Positions 1 through 9,356 of a stretch of 64,000 bases of DNA are shown piece after piece. Source of the DNA: Alphaproteobacteria bacterium PA4. GTDB lineage: Bacteria > Pseudomonadota > Alphaproteobacteria > Sphingomonadales > Sphingomonadaceae. The notes beneath the pieces are model-generated. The model made no database searches. It worked only from the letters and a program-made list of their open reading frames with translations, and was not told where the DNA came from. The translations under genes were made by a program, and so were the position numbers. Each line of letters starts with the position of its first letter. Positions within the stretch are counted from its first letter, which is position 1. The DNA is taken from contig NKIQ01000013.1 of NCBI GenBank assembly GCA_002256005.1, forward strand, positions 1 through 64,000. The letters are read 5' to 3'.

Positions 1-2
1 TG

Positions 3-1703
3 ATCCGCAACCAGTACGCCAACTTCCGCGCGTTCGAGCCGGCGATGGCCGCCACCGCGGCTGGCCGCCAGTGGGCCGAGGAGATGGCCGCCGCGCTGTC
101 GGGCCACGGCGCGTTTGACATCGACCAGTTGCTGTACGACGTGCACGCCGGCACCGTGGGCGGGCCGCACGACAGCGGCCTGCTGCACAGCTGCACCCAG
201 TTGCTGCTCACGCGGGTGCGGGAGCAGAAGGTGCCGATCGAGCTGGCGTACGGTGCGCTGGAGGCGCTGTTTGCCGACCTGCTGGGTGTGCAGGCGAGCG
301 GGCTGATGCTGGCGGTGGAGGCGCTGAACTGGCGCGATGCCGCGGCGGCGCAGACCGCCGCCGCCGGCGGGGCGGCCGCCGCGCCGCATCTGCTGGCCTT
401 CCCCGGTGACGCCAGGCGCTTCGTCACGGTCAAGTTCAACCCGCACATCGAGGAGCAGGTGGACTTGTTCCTGCGCTGCGTCGACCGGCTGGTGGCCACC
501 GGGCTGGACCTGCGCACCGAACGCTGGGGCTTCGTCGGCCGCCGTGTGCAGACCGTGGGCTTTCTGCCGGCGGCAGCCGAAGGCGTGTACGTGCGTGCCG
601 ACCGGCTGGCGCGCAGTGCCTGCCCGCAAACCCACGGCTTTGACATCGTCGGCCGGCTGATTGGCGACCCCGGGCCGGTGCTGGCGTTGGTGGGCCGCGC
701 CGACGCGCCCGCGCCGGTGCCGCAGTTCGAGTGGCTGGCGCCGATCCGGCCGCACCATGGCGGGGCTGCGGCCGCGGTGCCCGAGATGCCGGCGCCGCAG
801 CCGATGCAGTGGCTGCCGCTGGCGGGTGCGTTGGTGCACGAGGTCGGCCCCGACGAGCTGGCGCTGCCGGCTGACCGCTTTCCCGCTGGGCAATACCTGC
901 AATGGCAACGGCGCGCCGACGGCAGCCTGGGCTGCCGGCCGCAGAACCGCGTGGCCTTCGCTCGCGTCGGGCTGCGCCACGCGCCGGCGCCGGCCGGTTG
1001 CGCCTGGTTCGTGGTCAGGTTGCCCGGCATGGCAGCAACGGGCATGCTGATGGTGCCGGAAGCGCCCCCGGCGCTGGCCGCCGCCGAGCCGCTGCCGCCG
1101 CACGGCTGCTTCTTGATGCCGCTGCGCGGCGAGCCGGCGTACGAGGACGCGGTCTTCCACGGCCCGCCGCAGCACCCGCACGAGCACCCGTTGCCGCTGT
1201 ACCGCGCGGTACCCGATGACGAGGCCCGGCGCACCGTTCTGCGCTTCGTTCCTGAAGGCGATTGGCAGGGCAAGGTGCTGGCAGCGCGCTACACGGTGGC
1301 CGAGCGGCTGGACTACGCGCCGGTCCACACCGGCAATGGGCCGCCCTACACCGTGCGCACGCGGATGGACTTCTCGTTCGCGCTGGGGTCCAGCTCCGAA
1401 GCGGCCTGGCTGACGCAGCAATTGCGCCCTTACGAGAAGACCGCACCGGCATCCGATGTGGCACTGCGCCAGCCCGGCTGGGTGAGCGTGACGCGGCCGG
1501 CCGACACCGCCGCCAAGGACGCCGCGCCACCCGTGGTGGACCTGGCGCTGTGGCACCGCAACAGCTCCAGCCTGAAGCCCGAGTTTTGGGACAAGGGCAC
1601 TGCCGGGCTGCCCTACGACATCGTCGTGAAAGGCGTGGTTCTGCAGGCGGCATGGGCTTGGCTGGCCGATGTGGAGCTGACGGTGATGCCGGCGCCGAAG
1701 TAG
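3..1703 (+). CDS. Unrecognised protein, 5' end outside window
   Basis: The frame is already open at base 3, upstream of the first ATG at 45, so the gene is cut by the window edge and at least 566 codons are present. The protein is rich in Ala, Pro and Gly, with no signal peptide, membrane segment or motif I recognise. It has a Gln/Trp-rich middle and a C-terminal part with several aromatic residues (around WHRNSSS and YDIVVKG). It ends in TAG at 1701-1703 and overlaps the antisense end of nuoN by about 90 bases, an unlikely natural arrangement. The sphingomonad neighbours usually expected after nuoN (birA, coaX, rnj) are absent. I therefore suspect a transferred segment or an assembly chimera. 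Function unknown. Confidence 0.6.
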   Translation: MRNQYANFRAFEPAMAATAAGRQWAEEMAAALSGHGAFDIDQLLYDVHAGTVGGPHDSGLLHSCTQLLLTRVREQKVPIELAYGALEALFADLLGVQASGLMLAVEALNWRDAAAAQTAAAGGAAAAPHLLAFPGDARRFVTVKFNPHIEEQVDLFLRCVDRLVATGLDLRTERWGFVGRRVQTVGFLPAAAEGVYVRADRLARSACPQTHGFDIVGRLIGDPGPVLALVGRADAPAPVPQFEWLAPIRPHHGGAAAAVPEMPAPQPMQWLPLAGALVHEVGPDELALPADRFPAGQYLQWQRRADGSLGCRPQNRVAFARVGLRHAPAPAGCAWFVVRLPGMAATGMLMVPEAPPALAAAEPLPPHGCFLMPLRGEPAYEDAVFHGPPQHPHEHPLPLYRAVPDDEARRTVLRFVPEGDWQGKVLAARYTVAERLDYAPVHTGNGPPYTVRTRMDFSFALGSSSEAAWLTQQLRPYEKTAPASDVALRQPGWVSVTRPADTAAKDAAPPVVDLALWHRNSSSLKPEFWDKGTAGLPYDIVVKGVVLQAAWAWLADVELTVMPAPK

Positions 1704-3136
1704 GCGCGGCCGGCGGCGGCGACGATCGGCGTCATCACCAGCATGCCGACCGGCGAGCAGAACAGCGCGGCAGCGGCGATCATGGCGCCATTGGCGCGGC
1801 CGCCATCGCTGGTGACGGCAACGCCAGCCTCATCGAAGTACATCAGCTTGATGATGCGGAGGTAATAATAGGCGGCGATCACCGAGGTGATGAAGCCGAT
1901 GATGGCGAGCGGCAGCAGCCCGGCGGCGATGGCGGCCTGGAAGACCGCGAATTTCGGCCAGAAGCCGAGCAGTGGCGGGATGCCGGCGAGGCTGAACATG
2001 AAGATGGCAAGCGCGGCGGCAAGGCCGGGCTGCACCTTGGACAGGCCAGCGAGGTCGCTCATCGCTTCCACCGGCGCGCCATCGGCGCGGCGCAGCTGCA
2101 AAACGACAAGGAAGCTGCCCAGCGTCATCGCCAGATAGACGGCGGTGTAGAACAGCAGTGCCTCGATGCCCTGCGGTGTCGCGGCGGCGAGGCCGACGAG
2201 GGCGAAACCGATATTGGCGATGGAGGAATAGGCCAGCAGGCGCTTGATGTTGGTCTGGCCGATGGCGGCGACGGCGCCGAGCGCCATCGAGGCGACGGAG
2301 AGGAAGAAGACGATCTGCTGCCAGTCGAGCGCCATCGGACCAAAGCCCTGCACCAGCACGCGCACCATCAGGCCGAGCGCCGCCGCCTTGGGCGCCGCCG
2401 AGAAGAAGGCAGCAACCGGCGTCGGCGCGCCTTCGTAGACATCGGGCGTCCACATGTGGAACGGCACGGCGGAAATCTTGAAGGCGAGGCCGGCGAGGAT
2501 GAAGACGAGGCCGATCAGCACGCCGAGCGACCGCTCCTGCATCCCGGCCAGCACGTCGCGGATGCCGCCGAAACCGGTAGAGCCGGTGAAGCCATACACC
2601 AAAGTGATGCCATAGAGCAGGATGCCCGAGGCGAGCGCGCCAAGGACGAAATATTTGAGGCCGGCTTCCGACGAGCGCGCCTCACCGCGGTGGAAGGCGG
2701 CAAGCACATAGGAGGCAAGGCTGGTCAGTTCGAGACCGACATAGAGCGACAGCATGTCATCGGCCGACACCATCATGCACATGCCCAGCGTCGCCAGCAT
2801 CAGCAGCACCGGATATTCGAAACGGCCGGTGCGCGCCGTGCCGAGATAGGGCAGCGCCAGCAGCATCGAGGCGGCGGCGGCAGCGAGGATCAGCACCTTC
2901 AAAAAGCTGGAAAAGGCGTCGGCGACATAGAGCCCGTCAAAGCCGCGCTGGATGGTGGCGGGATCGTCGAGGAGCGTCAGCCCGGCGAGGCCAAGGATCA
3001 GCACCGCGACCCAGGTCAGCCCGCGCAGCGCCTTGTCGCCACCGCCGAAGGTGCCGATCATCAGCGTAAGCAGCGAGCCGGCGGTGAGCACGGCTTCCGG
3101 CCCGGCGATGGCGATGGAGGCAAAGGTCGGGTTCAT
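1613..3136 (-). CDS. nuoN: NADH-quinone oxidoreductase subunit N, abnormal C-terminus
   Basis: Proton-pumping membrane subunit of complex I, homologous to Mrp antiporter subunits. About 14 hydrophobic helices run through the protein, with the family's conserved stretches such as YVGLELTSLASYVL and the KISAVPFHMWTPDVYEGAPT loop (catalytic Lys and proton channel). The ATG at 3136 overlaps the nuoM stop (ATGA). The family-like sequence ends near residue 480 (GRAYFG, about base 1700). The last 25 or so residues (ITVSSTSASQAHAACRTTP...) are polar, unlike NuoN, and are simply the antisense of the neighbouring unrelated ORF. The real stop is therefore probably lost at a joint near 1700. Confidence 0.93.
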   Translation of the reverse strand: MNPTFASIAIAGPEAVLTAGSLLTLMIGTFGGGDKALRGLTWVAVLILGLAGLTLLDDPATIQRGFDGLYVADAFSSFLKVLILAAAAASMLLALPYLGTARTGRFEYPVLLMLATLGMCMMVSADDMLSLYVGLELTSLASYVLAAFHRGEARSSEAGLKYFVLGALASGILLYGITLVYGFTGSTGFGGIRDVLAGMQERSLGVLIGLVFILAGLAFKISAVPFHMWTPDVYEGAPTPVAAFFSAAPKAAALGLMVRVLVQGFGPMALDWQQIVFFLSVASMALGAVAAIGQTNIKRLLAYSSIANIGFALVGLAAATPQGIEALLFYTAVYLAMTLGSFLVVLQLRRADGAPVEAMSDLAGLSKVQPGLAAALAIFMFSLAGIPPLLGFWPKFAVFQAAIAAGLLPLAIIGFITSVIAAYYYLRIIKLMYFDEAGVAVTSDGGRANGAMIAAAALFCSPVGMLVMTPIVAAAGRAYFGAGITVSSTSASQAHAACRTTPFTTMS

Positions 3137-4680
3137 GGCTGATGCGCCTCGGCGGCTGCGGCCGGTGCGGTCAGCACCGGCAGGCCGGGGGTGATGGTCA
3201 TGGCGGTCGGCAGCGTGGCGCGCGCGCGGCCATCGAGCCGGGCGACGATCTGGGCGATCGCCGGCTTCATCGGCACCTGGAAGCTGGCGGGATAGACGCC
3301 CATCCAGATGACCGCGGCGGTGATCGGTGCCAGAATGGCGATTTCGCGCAGGCTGAGGTCCGGCATCGCCCGGGTGTCGTCACCGGCGGCCGAGCCGAAG
3401 GCGATACGGCGATACAGCCACAACATATAGGCGGCACCGAGGATGATGCCGGTGGTCATCACGAAGGTTGCCCAGGTGCTGGTCTGGTAGAGGCCGATCA
3501 GCACCAGGAATTCGGCGACAAAGCCCGAGGTGGCGGGCAGGCCGACGCTGGCCATGGTGAAGAACAGCAGCAGCAGCGCATAGCGCGGCATGGTATCGGC
3601 GAGGCCGCCATAGCGGGCGATCTCGCGGGTGTGCAGGCGATCGTAGATGACGCCAACGCAAAGGAACAAGGCGCCGGACACCAGCCCGTGCGACAGCATC
3701 ATGACCAGGCTGCCCTCGATGCCCTGGGTGTTGAGCGCGAACAGGCCGGCGGTGACGAAGGCCATATGCGCGACCGAGGAATAGGCGATCAGCTTTTTCA
3801 TGTCGTTCTGCACCAGCGCGACCAGCGACGTGTAGACGACGGCGACCATCGACAGGCCGAACACCAGCCAGATCAGCTGCGCCGAAGCATCGGGGAACAT
3901 CGGCAGCGAGAAGCGCACGAAACCATAGCCGCCGAGCTTCAGCAGCACGCCGGCGAGGATGACCGAGCCGGCGGTGGGCGCCTCGACGTGCGCATCGGGC
4001 AGCCAGGTGTGCACCGGCCACATCGGCATCTTGACAGCGAAGCTGGCGAAAAAGGCAAGGAACAGCCAGAATTGCGCCGCCGGCGCGAAGTCGTACGCCG
4101 AAAGCACACCGATATCGGTGCTGCCGGCCTGGCCGACCATATAGATCATGCCAACGAGCATCAGCACCGAGCCGAGCAGCGTATAGAGGAAGAATTTGTA
4201 GGACGCGTAGATGCGCCGCGCGCCGCCCCAGATGCCGATGATGAGGAACATCGGGATGAGGCCGGCTTCGAAGAACAGATAGAAAAGGAAGATGTCGCGC
4301 GCCGCAAAGGTGCCGATCATCAGCGATTCCATGATGAGGAACGCCGCCATATATTCGGGCACGCGCTTCTGCACGCTTTCCCAGCTGGCGAGGATGCACA
4401 GCGGCATCAGGAAGACGCTGAGGAGGATCAGCATCAGCGCGATGCCGTCGATGCCGAGATGCCAATCGAGATAGGGCGCGAACAGCGGCAGTTTTTCGAC
4501 GAACTGGAATGCCGTCGCCGCATTGTCGTAATCCTGCCAGAGCAGCAGACCGAGGGCGAATTCCACCAGCGTCGTCACCAGCGCGACGATGCGGGCACGC
4601 CCGGCATCGACGCCCGGCAGCATGGCGATGACCAGTGCCGACAGCACCGGCAGCAGGATCATGATCGACAGGATCGGCAT
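3133..4680 (-). CDS. nuoM: NADH-quinone oxidoreductase subunit M
   Basis: Membrane antiporter-like subunit of complex I, about 515 residues and 14 predicted helices, the normal size. Conserved NuoM features are visible: the acidic helix residue in LFYLFFEAGLIPMFLIIG, the discontinuous-helix region KMPMWPVHTWLPDAHVEAPT, and KKLIAYSSVAHMAFV. I chose the ATG at 4680 because it overlaps the nuoL TGA as TGATG; an in-frame GTG lies one codon upstream. Its own stop overlaps the nuoN start as ATGA, so nuoL-nuoM-nuoN are translationally coupled. Confidence 0.96.
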   Translation of the reverse strand: MPILSIMILLPVLSALVIAMLPGVDAGRARIVALVTTLVEFALGLLLWQDYDNAATAFQFVEKLPLFAPYLDWHLGIDGIALMLILLSVFLMPLCILASWESVQKRVPEYMAAFLIMESLMIGTFAARDIFLFYLFFEAGLIPMFLIIGIWGGARRIYASYKFFLYTLLGSVLMLVGMIYMVGQAGSTDIGVLSAYDFAPAAQFWLFLAFFASFAVKMPMWPVHTWLPDAHVEAPTAGSVILAGVLLKLGGYGFVRFSLPMFPDASAQLIWLVFGLSMVAVVYTSLVALVQNDMKKLIAYSSVAHMAFVTAGLFALNTQGIEGSLVMMLSHGLVSGALFLCVGVIYDRLHTREIARYGGLADTMPRYALLLLFFTMASVGLPATSGFVAEFLVLIGLYQTSTWATFVMTTGIILGAAYMLWLYRRIAFGSAAGDDTRAMPDLSLREIAILAPITAAVIWMGVYPASFQVPMKPAIAQIVARLDGRARATLPTAMTITPGLPVLTAPAAAAEAHQP

Positions 4681-6743
4681 CACTGGCCACCCACGGCGGG
4701 ACCGCCGACAAACACCCAGGCGGCAGCGGCGGCGAGGCCGACCAGCATCACCAGCGCATAGGAATAGACATAGCCGGACTGGAAGCGCCCGGCAGCACGC
4801 GCGCCACCGGCCACCGCAGCGGCGGCGCCATCGGGGCCGAAGCGATCGATGGTCTGCTGGTCGCCGCGCACCCAGAGGAAGCGCCCGATGGCAAAGCTGG
4901 GCCGCACGAACAGCGCGTCGTACAGCTCATCGAAATACCATTTGTGGGTGAGGAAGGCATAGACGGCGGGCAGTGCGCCGGCGGCACGGCCGGGCAATGC
5001 CGGATTGCGCAGATAGGCGAACCAGGCGCCGGCAAGGCCGAGGAAGAAGGCGATGGACGGCGTCCACACCACCCAGGCCGGCACTTCATGCATGGCATGC
5101 ATCAGATGTTCGCGGAAAGCGAGGCTGCCGCGCCAGAAGGCACCGCCCTGCTCTGCGCCGACGAAATTCTCGTGCCACAGCCAGCCCGCGCCGAGCGCCC
5201 CGGCGCCGAGCACGAACAGCGGGATCAGCATCGAGATCGGGCTTTCGTGCGGGTGATAGCCGCCGGTGACGGTGGCGGGGGCGTGATGGGCGTGCGCGTC
5301 ATGGCCGTGATCGTGCGCATGATCGTCATGGCCGTGCGCATCGTGCAGCGCATGCTGGATATGCTCGGACCCTGCCCAGCGCGGGGCGCCATAGAAGGTC
5401 AGGAACACCAGCCGCCAAGAATAGAAGCTGGTTAGCAGCGCAACGAGCGCGCCGACGAAGAAGGCGAACTGGCCATGGCTGGTGCCGCTGGCAAAGGCGG
5501 CTTCCAATATGGCGTCCTTCGAATAATAGCCGGCTGTGAAGAAGAAACCGGTCAGCGCCAGCGTGCCGATGGTCATCAGCCAGAAGGTAACGGGGATATG
5601 CTTCCGAAGGCCGCCATAGAAGCGCATGTCCTGCTCGTGATGCATCGCATGGATGACCGAACCGGCACCGAGGAACAGCAGCGCCTTGAAAAAGGCGTGG
5701 GTGAACAGGTGGAACATCGCGGCGCCATAGGCGCCCGAGCCGGCGGCGAAGAACATATAGCCAAGCTGCGAACAGGTCGAATAGGCGATGACGCGCTTGA
5801 TGTCGGTCTGCACCAGCGCCACCGAGGCGGCGAACAGCGCCGTGGCGGCGCCGACATAGGTGACGACGGCCTGCGCGGTCAGGCTGGCTTCGAACATCGG
5901 CGACAGGCGGCAGACCATGAAGACGCCGGCGGTGACCATGGTCGCGGCATGGATCAGCGCGGACACCGGCGTCGGCCCCTCCATCGCGTCCGGCAGCCAG
6001 GTGTGCAGCCCCAGTTGCGCCGACTTGCCCATCGCGCCGACGAACAGAAGCAGGCAGAGCGTCGTCATCACGTCGAACCGCGCGCCGAGGAACGAGAAGG
6101 TGGCGCCGGCCTGGCCCGGCACAGCGGCGAGAATGGCGTCGATCGAAACGGTGCCGAACACCATGAAGGTCGCGAAAATGCCGAGCGAGAAGCCGAAATC
6201 GCCGACGCGGTTGACGACGAACGCCTTGATGGCGGCGGCGTTGGCGCTGGGCTTGTGATACCAGAAACCGATGAGCAGGTAGGACGCAAGGCCCACCCCT
6301 TCCCAGCCGAAGAACATCTGGACGAGGTTGTCGGCGGTCACCAGCATCAGCATGGCGAAGGTGAAAAGCGACAGATAGGCGAAGAACCGCGACTGCGACG
6401 GGTCCTCCTCCATATAGCCCCAGCTGTAGAGGTGGACGAGCGCCGAGACGCTGGTGACGACGACCAGCATGACCGCGGTCAGCGTATCGACCTTCAGCGC
6501 CCAATGCACGCTGAGGTCGCCCGACTGGATCCAGTCGAGCACCGGCACGGTGTACGGACCCAAATGCAGCCCATAAGCAGGGTTGGGTAGCCAGAACTGG
6601 CTGAAGATCACCCAGGCAAGGGCGGCCGACGTGAACAGCCCGCCGGTGGTAACGATCTTGGCGGCCTTGTGGCCGATGAGGCGACCACCCAGTCCGGCGA
6701 CAAGCGCCATCACCAGCGGCAGGAAGACGAGGAGCAGGATCAT
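4680..6743 (-). CDS. nuoL: NADH-quinone oxidoreductase subunit L
   Basis: Distal antiporter-like subunit of complex I, about 687 residues, with the long C-terminal lateral helix typical of NuoL. Recognisable motifs are [39 protein letters not shown] and [15 protein letters not shown]. The start is the ATG at 6743, preceded by a GGGGAGGGA ribosome site; a GTG sits one codon earlier. A run of roughly 25 residues near 464-490 is made almost only of His, Asp, Ala and Gly and lies in a loop after the core helices, an optional insertion in this family. It could bind metal, but that is inference. A purine-rich gap of about 45 bases separates it from nuoK. Confidence 0.96.
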   Translation of the reverse strand: MILLLVFLPLVMALVAGLGGRLIGHKAAKIVTTGGLFTSAALAWVIFSQFWLPNPAYGLHLGPYTVPVLDWIQSGDLSVHWALKVDTLTAVMLVVVTSVSALVHLYSWGYMEEDPSQSRFFAYLSLFTFAMLMLVTADNLVQMFFGWEGVGLASYLLIGFWYHKPSANAAAIKAFVVNRVGDFGFSLGIFATFMVFGTVSIDAILAAVPGQAGATFSFLGARFDVMTTLCLLLFVGAMGKSAQLGLHTWLPDAMEGPTPVSALIHAATMVTAGVFMVCRLSPMFEASLTAQAVVTYVGAATALFAASVALVQTDIKRVIAYSTCSQLGYMFFAAGSGAYGAAMFHLFTHAFFKALLFLGAGSVIHAMHHEQDMRFYGGLRKHIPVTFWLMTIGTLALTGFFFTAGYYSKDAILEAAFASGTSHGQFAFFVGALVALLTSFYSWRLVFLTFYGAPRWAGSEHIQHALHDAHGHDDHAHDHGHDAHAHHAPATVTGGYHPHESPISMLIPLFVLGAGALGAGWLWHENFVGAEQGGAFWRGSLAFREHLMHAMHEVPAWVVWTPSIAFFLGLAGAWFAYLRNPALPGRAAGALPAVYAFLTHKWYFDELYDALFVRPSFAIGRFLWVRGDQQTIDRFGPDGAAAAVAGGARAAGRFQSGYVYSYALVMLVGLAAAAAWVFVGGPAVGGQ

Positions 6744-6789
6744 CACTCCCTCCCCGCAGGGGGGAGGGAGGAAAGAGCAAACACGGACA

Positions 6790-7095
6790 TCAGCCCTTCA
6801 TCATGTCGGCATCGTCAACCGCGATGGTGCCACGGTTGCGGAAATAGAGAACGAGGATAGCAAGGCCGATCGCCGCCTCGCCGGCCGCCACGGTCAGCAC
6901 GAACATCGCGAAGATCTGGCCATGCACCTGGTGCAGATAGGCCGAAAAGGCGATGAAATTGATGTTCACGGCAAGCAGGATCAGCTCGATCGACATCAGG
7001 ATGATGATGACGTTCTTGCGGTTGATGAAGATGCCGAGCACGCCGAGCACGAACAGCACCGCCGAGACGGCGAGATAATGCGACAGGCCGATCAC
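6790..7095 (-). CDS. nuoK: NADH-quinone oxidoreductase subunit K
   Basis: Small complex I membrane subunit, 101 residues, the normal length, with three helices and the conserved Glu residues of the proton path ([17 protein letters not shown] and [10 protein letters not shown]). The start is GTG at 7095, overlapping the nuoJ stop as GTGA. The same frame stays open much further upstream, but that stretch is nuoJ read in another frame. The C-terminus ends DDADMMKG. Confidence 0.95.
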   Translation of the reverse strand: MIGLSHYLAVSAVLFVLGVLGIFINRKNVIIILMSIELILLAVNINFIAFSAYLHQVHGQIFAMFVLTVAAGEAAIGLAILVLYFRNRGTIAVDDADMMKG

Positions 7096-7709
7096 AGCTC
7101 CACCCCCTGGCCGACGCCGGGCTGGGCCGGGTGCACGGCATTCTTGGGCGTGCGCGCCACCTGATGCGCGATGCTCTGGCGCTTGGTGCCGATACGCTGG
7201 CGATGCGTCAGCACGATGGCGCCGATCATCGACACCAGCAGCACCAGCCCCGCCGCCTGGAAGATATAGAGATAGCGGGTGTAGAGCACCGAGCCGATCC
7301 ACTGCGTGTTGGTCATGCCATCGGGCACGCCGGCCAGCACATCGAACAGCGGCACGCCGGCACCGGCTTGCCAGCTGCCCACCGCCAGGATGATTTCGGT
7401 GAGCAGCACGCCGCCGACAGCAAGGCCGAACGGCAGATAGCGCGCCATGCCGGAACGCAATTCGGCGAAATCGATGTCGAGCATCATCACGACGAACAGG
7501 AACAGCACCGCGACGGCGCCGACATAGACGATGACCAGCAGCATCGCCAAAAACTCGGCGCCGAGCAGGATGAACAGCCCGCCGGCGTTGAAGAAACACA
7601 CGATCAGCCACAGCACCGAATGCACCGGATTGCGCGACAGGATGACCATCACCGCCGCGGTGATCAGCACCACGGCAAAGAGGTAGAAGGCAAAGACAGC
7701 GGCGGTCAC
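7092..7709 (-). CDS. nuoJ: NADH-quinone oxidoreductase subunit J
   Basis: Complex I membrane subunit, 205 residues, five helices. The conserved third helix with its pi-bulge region is seen as [21 protein letters not shown]. It sits between nuoI (about 85 bases upstream) and nuoK (4-base overlap) in canonical order. The hydrophilic tail ([20 protein letters not shown]) is typical of alphaproteobacterial NuoJ. Confidence 0.95.
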   Translation of the reverse strand: MTAAVFAFYLFAVVLITAAVMVILSRNPVHSVLWLIVCFFNAGGLFILLGAEFLAMLLVIVYVGAVAVLFLFVVMMLDIDFAELRSGMARYLPFGLAVGGVLLTEIILAVGSWQAGAGVPLFDVLAGVPDGMTNTQWIGSVLYTRYLYIFQAAGLVLLVSMIGAIVLTHRQRIGTKRQSIAHQVARTPKNAVHPAQPGVGQGVEL

Positions 7710-7794
7710 GGCAATACTCTATGCGCAGCCACGGGCAGATGCCGGGCGAGCGAAACCAGGGTGCGGCAGGCGGCCGCACCGGATGCAGGAGCCG

Positions 7795-8283
7795 TTACCG
7801 CCACTTCGCATCTGCCGCAAGGTTCGCGGCGATCGCGCGTTCCCATTTGTCGCCATTGGCGAGCAATTTGCCCTTGTCGTAGATCAGTTCCTCGCGGGTT
7901 TCGGTCGCGAATTCGAAGTTCGGGCCTTCGACGATGGCATCGACCGGGCAGGCTTCCTGGCACAGACCGCAATAGATGCACTTGGTCATGTCGATGTCGT
8001 AGCGCGTGGTGCGGCGGCTGCCGTCCTCGCGCGGTTCCGCCTCGATGGTGATGGCCTGCGCCGGGCAGATCGCCTCGCACAGCTTGCAGGCGATGCAGCG
8101 TTCCTCGCCATTGGGATAGCGACGCAGCGCATGCTCGCCGCGGAAGCGCGGGGAGAGCGGCCCCTTTTCATAGGGGTAGTTCAGCGTCACCTTGGGCCGG
8201 AAGAAATATTTGAGCGTCAGGCCGAGGCCACCGATGAACTCGAGCAGCAGCAACGACTTGGCGGCGCGGAAAACGGCGGTCAC
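7795..8283 (-). CDS. nuoI: NADH-quinone oxidoreductase subunit I
   Basis: Peripheral-arm iron-sulfur subunit of complex I carrying clusters N6a and N6b, 162 residues. Two complete 4Fe-4S motifs are present: Cys63, 66, 69, 73 ([12 protein letters not shown]) and Cys102, 105, 108, 112 ([12 protein letters not shown]). The start is GTG at 8283, overlapping the nuoH stop as GTGA. The N-terminal amphipathic helix and the [20 protein letters not shown] stretch are family typical. Confidence 0.97.
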   Translation of the reverse strand: MTAVFRAAKSLLLLEFIGGLGLTLKYFFRPKVTLNYPYEKGPLSPRFRGEHALRRYPNGEERCIACKLCEAICPAQAITIEAEPREDGSRRTTRYDIDMTKCIYCGLCQEACPVDAIVEGPNFEFATETREELIYDKGKLLANGDKWERAIAANLAADAKWR

Positions 8284-9356
8284 AACACAACACTCCCCGG
8301 CGCGGCCACGAACTTGTCGGTGAAGAACATCAGCCAGCCCGACACGACCACCACCCAGAACAGCGACAGCGGCAGGAACACCTTCCAGCCCAGCCGCATC
8401 AGCTGGTCATAGCGGTAGCGCGGCACCGCGGCCTTCACCCAGGCGAAGCAGAAGAACATGAACGCCATCTTCACCAGCATCCAGACAAAGCCCGGGACGA
8501 GGTAGAGCGGCGCCCAGTCGAGCGGCGGCAGCCAGCCGCCGAGGAACAGCACCGGGATCAGCGCGCACATGAACAGGATGTTGGCATATTCGCCGAGGAA
8601 AAAGAGCGCGAAGCTCATCGAGGAATATTCGACCTGATAGCCGGCGACGAGCTCGGCCTCGGCCTCGGGCAGGTCGAACGGCGGCCGGTTGGTTTCGGCG
8701 AGCGCGGTGATGAAGAACATGATCCCCATCGGAAACAGCAGGGGATTGAAGATGTTGCCGTTGAGCAGCCCCAGCACATTGCCCTTTTGCGCCATCACGA
8801 TGTCGCTGAGGTTGAGGCTCTGCGCATAGAGCATCACCGCAACGAGGATGAAGCCCATCGAGACTTCATAGGAGACCATCTGCGCCGCCGAGCGCAGCCC
8901 GCCGAGGAACGGGTATTTCGAGTTCGACGCCCAGCCCGACATGATGATGCCGTAGACGCCCATCGAGGAGACGGCGAAGACATAGAGCAGGCCGACATTG
9001 AGATCGGCAAGCACCAGCCCGGCATCGAAGGGCATCACCGCCCAGATCGCCAGCGCCAGCACGAAGCTGATCATCGGCGCCAGCAGGAACACCGCCTTCG
9101 ATGCGCTCGACGGGATGATGGTTTCCTTGAGGAACAATTTCGCTGCGTCGGCAAAGGTTTGCAGCAGGCCGAAGGGGCCCACCACATTGGGCCCGCGCCG
9201 CATCTGCATCGCCGCCCAGATCTTGCGATCCGCATAGACCGCCATGGCGACGCCGACCATCACCGGCAGCATGATGGCGAGGATCAACACCAGCGTGCCG
9301 GCGAACCAGCCAAGGCCATCGCCGAGATAGGATTGGAACCAGCCGGTGAAGGTCAT
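8280..9356 (-). CDS. nuoH: NADH-quinone oxidoreductase subunit H
   Basis: Complex I subunit forming the quinone chamber roof, 358 residues, eight or nine helices. Conserved loops include [20 protein letters not shown] and the acidic E-loop [20 protein letters not shown], followed by GYQVEYSSM. The ATG at 9356 overlaps the nuoG TGA (ATGA), so the longer open frame upstream is discounted. The end overlaps nuoI. Confidence 0.97.
   Translation of the reverse strand: MTFTGWFQSYLGDGLGWFAGTLVLILAIMLPVMVGVAMAVYADRKIWAAMQMRRGPNVVGPFGLLQTFADAAKLFLKETIIPSSASKAVFLLAPMISFVLALAIWAVMPFDAGLVLADLNVGLLYVFAVSSMGVYGIIMSGWASNSKYPFLGGLRSAAQMVSYEVSMGFILVAVMLYAQSLNLSDIVMAQKGNVLGLLNGNIFNPLLFPMGIMFFITALAETNRPPFDLPEAEAELVAGYQVEYSSMSFALFFLGEYANILFMCALIPVLFLGGWLPPLDWAPLYLVPGFVWMLVKMAFMFFCFAWVKAAVPRYRYDQLMRLGWKVFLPLSLFWVVVVSGWLMFFTDKFVAAPGSVVL

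Noticed and set aside
1262-3142. 626-codon plus-strand ORF
   Set aside because: Antisense of nuoN; His/Gln/Arg/Glu-rich composition typical of the reverse strand of a hydrophobic GC-rich gene.
3142-6590. Long plus-strand ORFs of 539 and 371 codons
   Set aside because: Antisense shadows of nuoM and nuoL, which show all family motifs on the other strand.
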